Origin: Leminorella richardii
Lineage (GTDB): Bacteria > Pseudomonadota > Gammaproteobacteria > Enterobacterales > Enterobacteriaceae
NCBI RefSeq assembly: GCF_900478135.1
Contig: NZ_LS483470.1
Span: 2,104,501 to 2,168,500, forward strand
Length of the DNA stretch: 64,000 nucleotides
Reading direction: 5' to 3'
Shown here: positions 59,486 to 64,000 of the stretch, piece by piece
How positions within the stretch are numbered: position 1 is the stretch's first letter
How the letters are laid out: each line of letters opens with the position of its first letter
Notes under the pieces: model-generated
What the model was told of the DNA's origin: nothing
What the model saw: only the letters and a program-made list of their open reading frames with translations
Databases searched by the model: none
Position numbers and translations under genes: made by a program

Positions 59486-61228
59486 GTGAATATACAGGCT
59501 CTCTTATCAGACAAAATTACTCAGGCTATGATTGCCGCAGGTGCGCAGGAAGACTGTGAGGCTCAAGTCCGCCAGTCTGCAAAATCCCAATTTGGGGACT
59601 ATCAGGCCAATGGCATAATGGCTGTCGCAAAGCGACTGGGTCTTCCTCCTCGCCAACTCGCCGAACAGGTTTTATCCCATCTCGATCTTTCCGGCATTGC
59701 CAGCAAAGTTGAAATGGCTGGGCCAGGATTTATTAACATTTTCCTAGATACCCAGTGGCTGGAAAAGAATGCAGAAACTGCGCTGCAAAGCGACAGATTA
59801 AACGTCACGCTGGCTGAAAAGCAGACCATCGTTGTCGACTATTCTGCTCCTAACGTGGCAAAAGAGATGCACGTTGGTCACCTGCGCTCAACCATTATCG
59901 GCGACGCCGTGGTGCGCACGCTGGAGTTTTTAGGCCATAAAGTGATTCGCGCCAACCACGTTGGCGACTGGGGAACCCAGTTCGGTATGCTTATTGCCTA
60001 TCTGGAAAAGATGGAAAACGAACACGCGGACAACATGTCCCTTTCTGACCTCGAGTCCTTCTACCGTTCCGCCAAGCAGCACTACGATAGCGATCCCGTC
60101 TTTGCCGAGCGAGCCCGAGAGTACGTCGTGAAGCTTCAGAGCGGCGATGAATACTGCCGCACCATGTGGCGTAAGCTGGTTGACGTCACCATGCAGCAGA
60201 ATCTTGAAACCTATCAGCGTCTGAACGTGACGCTGACCGTCGACGACGTGATGGGTGAAAGCATTTACAACGCCATGCTGCCGGGCATCGTTGCTGACCT
60301 AAAGGCTAAAGGTCTGGCGGTAGAAAGCGATGGCGCAATCGTGGTTTATCTGGACGAGTTCAAAAATAAAGACGGCGACCCGATGGGCGTTATCATCCAG
60401 AAAAACGACGGTGGCTACCTCTACACAACAACAGACATTGCCTGCGCCAAGTATCGTTATGAAACACTGGGCGCCGATCGCGTTCTTTACTACATCGACT
60501 CTCGCCAACATCAGCACCTAATGCAGGCCTGGACGATTGTTCGCAAAGCCGGTTATGTACCTGATAGCGTACCTCTTGAGCACCACATGTTCGGTATGAT
60601 GTTGGGCAAAGACGGTAAGCCGTTTAAAACTCGCTCAGGCGGAACTATTAAGCTATCCGATCTGCTGGATGAAGCCGTTGAAAATGCTGACGGCAAACTG
60701 CGGACACTGATCCTTGAAAAGAACCCGGACATGTCAGAAACCGAACTGCAAAACGTCATCGACACCGTCGGTATTGGCGCAGTGAAGTACGCTGACCTGT
60801 CCAAGAACCGCACAACGGACTATATCTTTGACTGGGATATCATGCTGGCGCTGGAAGGCAATACGGCTCCCTATATGCAGTACGCCTATACCCGCACCGC
60901 CTCTATCTTCAAGCGTGCAGGCATTAGCGAAAGCGCCCTTGCAGGCAGCCTAACCATTGGCGATGACCGCGAGAAGGCGCTGGCGGTTCGACTGCTCCAG
61001 CTTGAAGAAACCCTGTACAGCGTCGCCAAAGAAGGTACGCCTCACGTGATGTGTGCCTACCTTTACGACGTCGCGGTACTGTATTCAAGCTTCTATGAAA
61101 ACTGCCCAATCTTAAACGCCGATAGTGATGCAGTGCGTCAGAGTCGTCTGAAGCTGGCTGCCCTCACCGCCCGCACTCTGAAGCTGGGACTAGATACTTT
61201 AGGTATTAAGACGGTTGAGCGCATGTAG
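59486..61228 (+). CDS. argS: arginyl-tRNA synthetase ArgS
   Basis: Class I synthetase charging tRNA-Arg. An N-terminal Arg-tRNA-synthetase additional domain (about 1-110, recognising the tRNA D-loop) precedes the Rossmann catalytic domain with the HIGH-type motif APNVAKEMHVGHLRSTIIGD (about 130-149). A degenerate KMSKS region lies near MMLGKDGKPFKTRSGGTIKL (about 372-391). A C-terminal DALR anticodon-binding domain (about 460-580) ends with LGLDTLGIKTVERM. Length 580 (E. coli 577). In E. coli it is divergent from yecM; here the two are 35 kb apart. Confidence 0.97.
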   Translation: MNIQALLSDKITQAMIAAGAQEDCEAQVRQSAKSQFGDYQANGIMAVAKRLGLPPRQLAEQVLSHLDLSGIASKVEMAGPGFINIFLDTQWLEKNAETALQSDRLNVTLAEKQTIVVDYSAPNVAKEMHVGHLRSTIIGDAVVRTLEFLGHKVIRANHVGDWGTQFGMLIAYLEKMENEHADNMSLSDLESFYRSAKQHYDSDPVFAERAREYVVKLQSGDEYCRTMWRKLVDVTMQQNLETYQRLNVTLTVDDVMGESIYNAMLPGIVADLKAKGLAVESDGAIVVYLDEFKNKDGDPMGVIIQKNDGGYLYTTTDIACAKYRYETLGADRVLYYIDSRQHQHLMQAWTIVRKAGYVPDSVPLEHHMFGMMLGKDGKPFKTRSGGTIKLSDLLDEAVENADGKLRTLILEKNPDMSETELQNVIDTVGIGAVKYADLSKNRTTDYIFDWDIMLALEGNTAPYMQYAYTRTASIFKRAGISESALAGSLTIGDDREKALAVRLLQLEETLYSVAKEGTPHVMCAYLYDVAVLYSSFYENCPILNADSDAVRQSRLKLAALTARTLKLGLDTLGIKTVERM

Positions 61229-61258
61229 TCCGCTGCGTGAATCGTTGCTGTTCTGCAA

Positions 61259-61283
61259 AAAAGGCGCCTTCTAGGCGCCTTTT
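61259..61283 (+). terminator. intrinsic terminator of argS
   Basis: AAAAGGCGCC (61259-61268) pairs with GGCGCCTTTT (61274-61283) around TTCTA. The T-rich stem end on both strands makes it usable for the convergent murJ as well. Confidence 0.85.
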
Positions 61284-61321
61284 ACATTCACTTGGTCTCT
61301 CTACGTGATATAGCCAGACGG

Positions 61322-62857
61322 CTAAACGCCTCTGCGGGCAAAGTCGCGAATGCGGAAGCCCATCGCGGCCAGCGAGCCAAAATAGGCAACAACACCAGTA
61401 ATCACGACCGCTAGCAGCCTTAAAATACGCATCAGCATGTTACCTTCATCCCATGCGGGCATCAGATATACCATCCCCAGCAGCGCCGCTGTCATCACTA
61501 AAAGCGCGATAATGAGTTTGATAAAGAAGGTTCGCCATCCCGCCTTCGGCTGGAAGTGGTTGCGTTTACGCAGCTGCCAGTACAGCAATCCGGCATTAAT
61601 ACAGGCCGCAAGGCCGATAGAAAGAGACAGCCCAGCGTGCTTCATCGGCCCAATAAACGCTAGGTTCATTAACTGAGTCGCACACAGAGTAAAGATAGCG
61701 ATCCTGACTGGTGTCTTGATGTCCTGTCGAGAATAAAAGCCCGGTGCCAACACTTTCACCAAGATAAAGCCCATCAGGCCAACGGAGTAGGCAACCAGTG
61801 CCTGTCGCGTCATCATCGAGTCGTGAGCGCTAAACTCCCCGTATTGGAACAGGGATTTAATCAGCGGCTCTGACAGTACGCCCAGTGCCACCGCACAGGG
61901 TAAGGCTAAAAGGAAGCAGAGGCGCAGCCCCCAGTCCATCAATCCTGAATAGGCTTCTTTATCACCGCTGGAAAAGCTTTTTGCCAAAGACGGCAGAAGA
62001 ATCGTTCCCAGCGCCACGCCCAGCACGCCAGACGGCAGCTCCATCAGGCGATCGGCGTAATACATCCATGAAACGGATCCCGATGCCAGAAACGAAGCAA
62101 AGATAGTATTGATGATCATCGAAATCTGCCCTACCGACACACCGAAAATCGCCGGTCCCATCTGTCTAAGAACCCGCCACACGCCGCTGTCTTTCAGGTT
62201 GACTTTCGGCAACACCAGCATGCCGATTTTTTTAAGATGGGGAAGCTGATAAACCAGCTGCAACACACCACCCACGACGACAGCCCAGGCCAGTGCCACG
62301 ATCGGCGGGTCAAAGTATGGCGCGCCGAATAGCGCAAAGCCAATCATGCTGATGTTTAACAGCGTCGGCGCAAACGCCGGTACGGAAAAGCGGTTCCAAG
62401 TATTAAGAATAGCTCCAGCCAGCGACGCTAGCGAAATGAGCAAAATATAGGGGAACGTAATCTGTAGCAGCTGGATAGTAAGGGCATATTTGTCAGCATC
62501 GCGGGTAAAACCGGGAGCCGTCGCCCAAAGCACCCAAGGTGCGGCGAATATGCCAAGCAGCGTCACCAGCGCCAGCACCAGCGTCAGCAGGCCGGACACA
62601 TAGGCGATAAACGTCCGGGTTGCCTCGTCTCCCTGCTGGGTTTTGTATTCTGCAAGAATCGGCACAAAGGCCTGAGAGAATGCGCCCTCTGCAAAGATCC
62701 GACGCAGCAGGTTCGGCAGCTTGAACGCCACAAAGAAGGCGTCGGTCGCCACGCCAGCGCCGAATGCGCGAGCAACGATCGCATCGCGGGCAAACCCCAG
62801 CACTCGGGAAACCATCGTCATTGAGCTGACGGCGGCCAGCGATTTTAGTAGGTTCAT
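61322..62857 (-). CDS. murJ: lipid II flippase MurJ
   Basis: Essential MOP-superfamily flippase moving lipid II across the inner membrane for peptidoglycan synthesis; about 14 helices. From the ATG at 62857 it has 511 residues, exactly as in E. coli, starting MNLLKSLAAVSSMTMVSRVL; a longer reading upstream has no match. Essential arginines and the cavity sequence (SRVLGFARDAIVARAFGAG, LPNLLRRIFAEGAFSQAFVP) are conserved, as is WMYYADRLMELPSGVLGVAL. The order rimJ-yceH-murJ follows E. coli. Confidence 0.96.
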   Translation of the reverse strand: MNLLKSLAAVSSMTMVSRVLGFARDAIVARAFGAGVATDAFFVAFKLPNLLRRIFAEGAFSQAFVPILAEYKTQQGDEATRTFIAYVSGLLTLVLALVTLLGIFAAPWVLWATAPGFTRDADKYALTIQLLQITFPYILLISLASLAGAILNTWNRFSVPAFAPTLLNISMIGFALFGAPYFDPPIVALAWAVVVGGVLQLVYQLPHLKKIGMLVLPKVNLKDSGVWRVLRQMGPAIFGVSVGQISMIINTIFASFLASGSVSWMYYADRLMELPSGVLGVALGTILLPSLAKSFSSGDKEAYSGLMDWGLRLCFLLALPCAVALGVLSEPLIKSLFQYGEFSAHDSMMTRQALVAYSVGLMGFILVKVLAPGFYSRQDIKTPVRIAIFTLCATQLMNLAFIGPMKHAGLSLSIGLAACINAGLLYWQLRKRNHFQPKAGWRTFFIKLIIALLVMTAALLGMVYLMPAWDEGNMLMRILRLLAVVITGVVAYFGSLAAMGFRIRDFARRGV

Positions 62858-63059
62858 AATGTTAAAAGGCTTTGTATTTATCGTATTGCATTTATCGTAT
62901 TGCCCACAGCGGCAATACAGAACTGGGCGTAGTTTACGTTGAGTCGGTGGAATCACCAATCGAAATGCGTATAAAAATGTGTATTCCCGCCGCGCCAAGG
63001 CTCTTCAGGGCGCAGCGGGATAGTATAAAACAGCTTAAAAATGTGACATTGTCACCAAG

Positions 63060-63722
63060 CTAGCCAATAAGATCGTCTAACGTTGTGTTGAGCTTCTCGA
63101 CCAATGCTTTAAGCTGAGCGACCTCTTCCTCCAAGCATTCAACGCGCTCGGCTAAATCACCACTCGCCTGTGAACCAACAGCTGCGGCGCTGGCTGCTAT
63201 CGAGCTGTCAACAGAACCACTGAACAGATGAGCGTAGCGAAGCTCTCTCTTCCCTGGCTCACGCGGCATTCTGACAACGAACGGGCCGTCCTCACGCTCG
63301 ATCAGCCCCTCTAGCGCGTTTTCCACTTCTTCAACGTCATTAAACTCAAATAGCCGATTGGAGCGAGTACGCAGTTCCCCGGGCGTTTGCGGGCCTCTCA
63401 ACAGCAGCAGACAAACAATTGCCAGCTCAGCCGCCGTCAGCTTCAGGTCACCGAATTCGGTGTTACAAAAGCGGTGAACATATTTAGCAACTCGGCTTCC
63501 TGTACCGCTAGAGGGGCGAACCAAATGCTTTTTCTGTAGTGTATCCAGCGTATCCTGTACGTCGCCCTCACTGAGCGACATGACCGGTTCACGGCTGGTT
63601 TTCTGGTTGCAGGCCAGCGTGAGGGCATTAAGAGACAGAGGATACTGCTCAGGCGTGGTAACCTCTTTTTCCAGCATGCAGCCAATAACGCGCACTTCTT
63701 TTTCATTTAAAACGTATTTCAT
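63060..63722 (-). CDS. yceH: YceH family (DUF480) protein
   Basis: A 220-residue protein of the YceH/DUF480 family (E. coli 215), with two winged-helix domains (about residues 5-85 and 95-170) seen in KEVRVIGCMLEKEVTTPEQY, SLNALTLACNQKTSREPVMS and LLLRGPQTPGELRTRSNRLF. The C-terminal 35 residues (LAERVECLEEEVAQLKALVE) form a short coiled coil. Function is unknown; nucleic-acid binding is suggested by the fold. It starts 13 bases after rimJ and precedes murJ. A small GTGA/TCAC stem with T5 just after its stop (63036-63055) may be a weak terminator. Confidence 0.93.
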   Translation of the reverse strand: MKYVLNEKEVRVIGCMLEKEVTTPEQYPLSLNALTLACNQKTSREPVMSLSEGDVQDTLDTLQKKHLVRPSSGTGSRVAKYVHRFCNTEFGDLKLTAAELAIVCLLLLRGPQTPGELRTRSNRLFEFNDVEEVENALEGLIEREDGPFVVRMPREPGKRELRYAHLFSGSVDSSIAASAAAVGSQASGDLAERVECLEEEVAQLKALVEKLNTTLDDLIG

Positions 63723-63735
63723 TACCTGCGGTTCC

Positions 63736-64000
63736 TTACGCTAAAGGTTTCCAATCTGGATTTATCAACGCCATCATCACGTGATCTCGCCACTCGCCGT
63801 TAATGCGCAAATAGTGCTTTGCGTAACCCTCTCGCTCAAAGCCAAGCCTCGTTAGCAGATTGCCGCTGCGGTGATTATGGGGCATATAGTTAGCCATAAC
63901 GCGGTGCATTCTCTGCTGTTGAAACATGTACCGTAGCGTGGGACGCAGCGCTTCGTACATCATGCCCTGTCCCTGCCACTTTTCCCCTAGGGAGTAGCCT
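63736..64000 (-). CDS. rimJ: ribosomal-protein-S5-alanine N-acetyltransferase RimJ (partial)
   Basis: C-terminal 87 residues of a GNAT acetyltransferase; the 5' part lies beyond the window end. The visible sequence begins GYSLGEKWQGQGMMYEALRP, the acetyl-CoA-binding loop of the RimJ/RimL group, and continues with RVMANYMPHNHRSGNLLTRL and GEWRDHVMMALINPDWKP, matching E. coli RimJ. RimJ acetylates the N-terminal alanine of ribosomal protein S5. It is 13 bases upstream of yceH, so the two are probably co-transcribed. Confidence 0.92.
   Translation of the reverse strand, partial: GYSLGEKWQGQGMMYEALRPTLRYMFQQQRMHRVMANYMPHNHRSGNLLTRLGFEREGYAKHYLRINGEWRDHVMMALINPDWKPLA

Noticed and set aside
1..64000. 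tRNA, rRNA, CRISPR arrays, toxin-antitoxin pairs or prophage
   Set aside because: None could be recognised in the window on either strand.

Overview
The window is a piece of an enterobacterial chromosome. Nearly every long gene has a recognisable Escherichia coli K-12 counterpart of near-identical length (nupX, rimO, artJ, aspS, cmoAB, kdsA, prfA, hemA, prs, argS, murJ and others). The gene order is a mosaic of blocks that are far apart in E. coli. The organism is therefore in the order Enterobacterales but not a close Escherichia relative. A Budviciaceae-type genus is a guess and cannot be settled from sequence reading alone. No rRNA, tRNA, CRISPR array, prophage or complete insertion sequence was seen.

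Layout. (1) 1-3.3 kb: pyrimidine nucleoside salvage, nupX and rihB, divergent from the regulator yeiL. (2) 3.4-12.5 kb: ybjL, the sigma-E small RNA rybB, a DUF1523 protein, rimO, ArgR-controlled artJ, ogt, rlmC, ybjN, a DUF4250 protein, nfsA and grxA. (3) 12.5-18.2 kb: the minus-strand cluster fmdB-like/aspS/nudB/yebC/ruvC/ruvA/ruvB, with a LexA box before ruvA. (4) 18.5-24.4 kb: yecN, cmoA, cmoB, a YaeF-type lipoprotein, cutC, a MalY/PatB enzyme and yecM. (5) 24.4-28.4 kb: AT-rich accessory stretch with a stand-alone InsA-like zinc ribbon, an AraC-type regulator, and the selenium-linked pair yedE plus DUF3343. (6) 28.7-31.9 kb: efflux operon ydhIJK. (7) 31.9-36.3 kb: an L-rhamnonate catabolic operon (IclR regulator, class I aldolase, rhmD, rhmT). 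(8) 36.5-40.7 kb: a classical autotransporter and a small periplasmic protein of unknown role. (9) 41-47.6 kb: yidE, a GNAT enzyme, a TauE/SafE permease, ecotin, dauA and a DUF1090 protein. (10) 47.8-57.7 kb: kdsA-sirB1-sirB2-prmC-prfA-hemA divergent from lolB-ispE-prs, then ychH, pth and yeaQ. (11) 57.7-64 kb: an AT-rich gap, an unknown His-rich membrane protein, argS, murJ, yceH and the 3' part of rimJ.

Regulation readable from sequence: a sigma-E promoter for rybB; an ArgR double box before artJ; a LexA box before ruvA; a CRP-like site before ychH; a perfect palindrome with CRP/FNR geometry between rihB and yeiL; and a 20-bp-period direct repeat at the start of the rhamnonate operon. Many intrinsic terminators separate the units.

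Points most worth a second look: ispE, normally essential, carries an apparent one-base deletion in a C-run near its start codon; the rhamnonate operon uses a DHDPS/NAL-family aldolase where RhmA would be expected; yedE sits with a DUF3343 gene but without yedF; an InsA-like zinc ribbon exists without its transposase; and an unrecognised His/Cys-rich four-helix membrane protein lies beside an 0.8-kb AT-rich gap. No clearly new multi-gene system was found.
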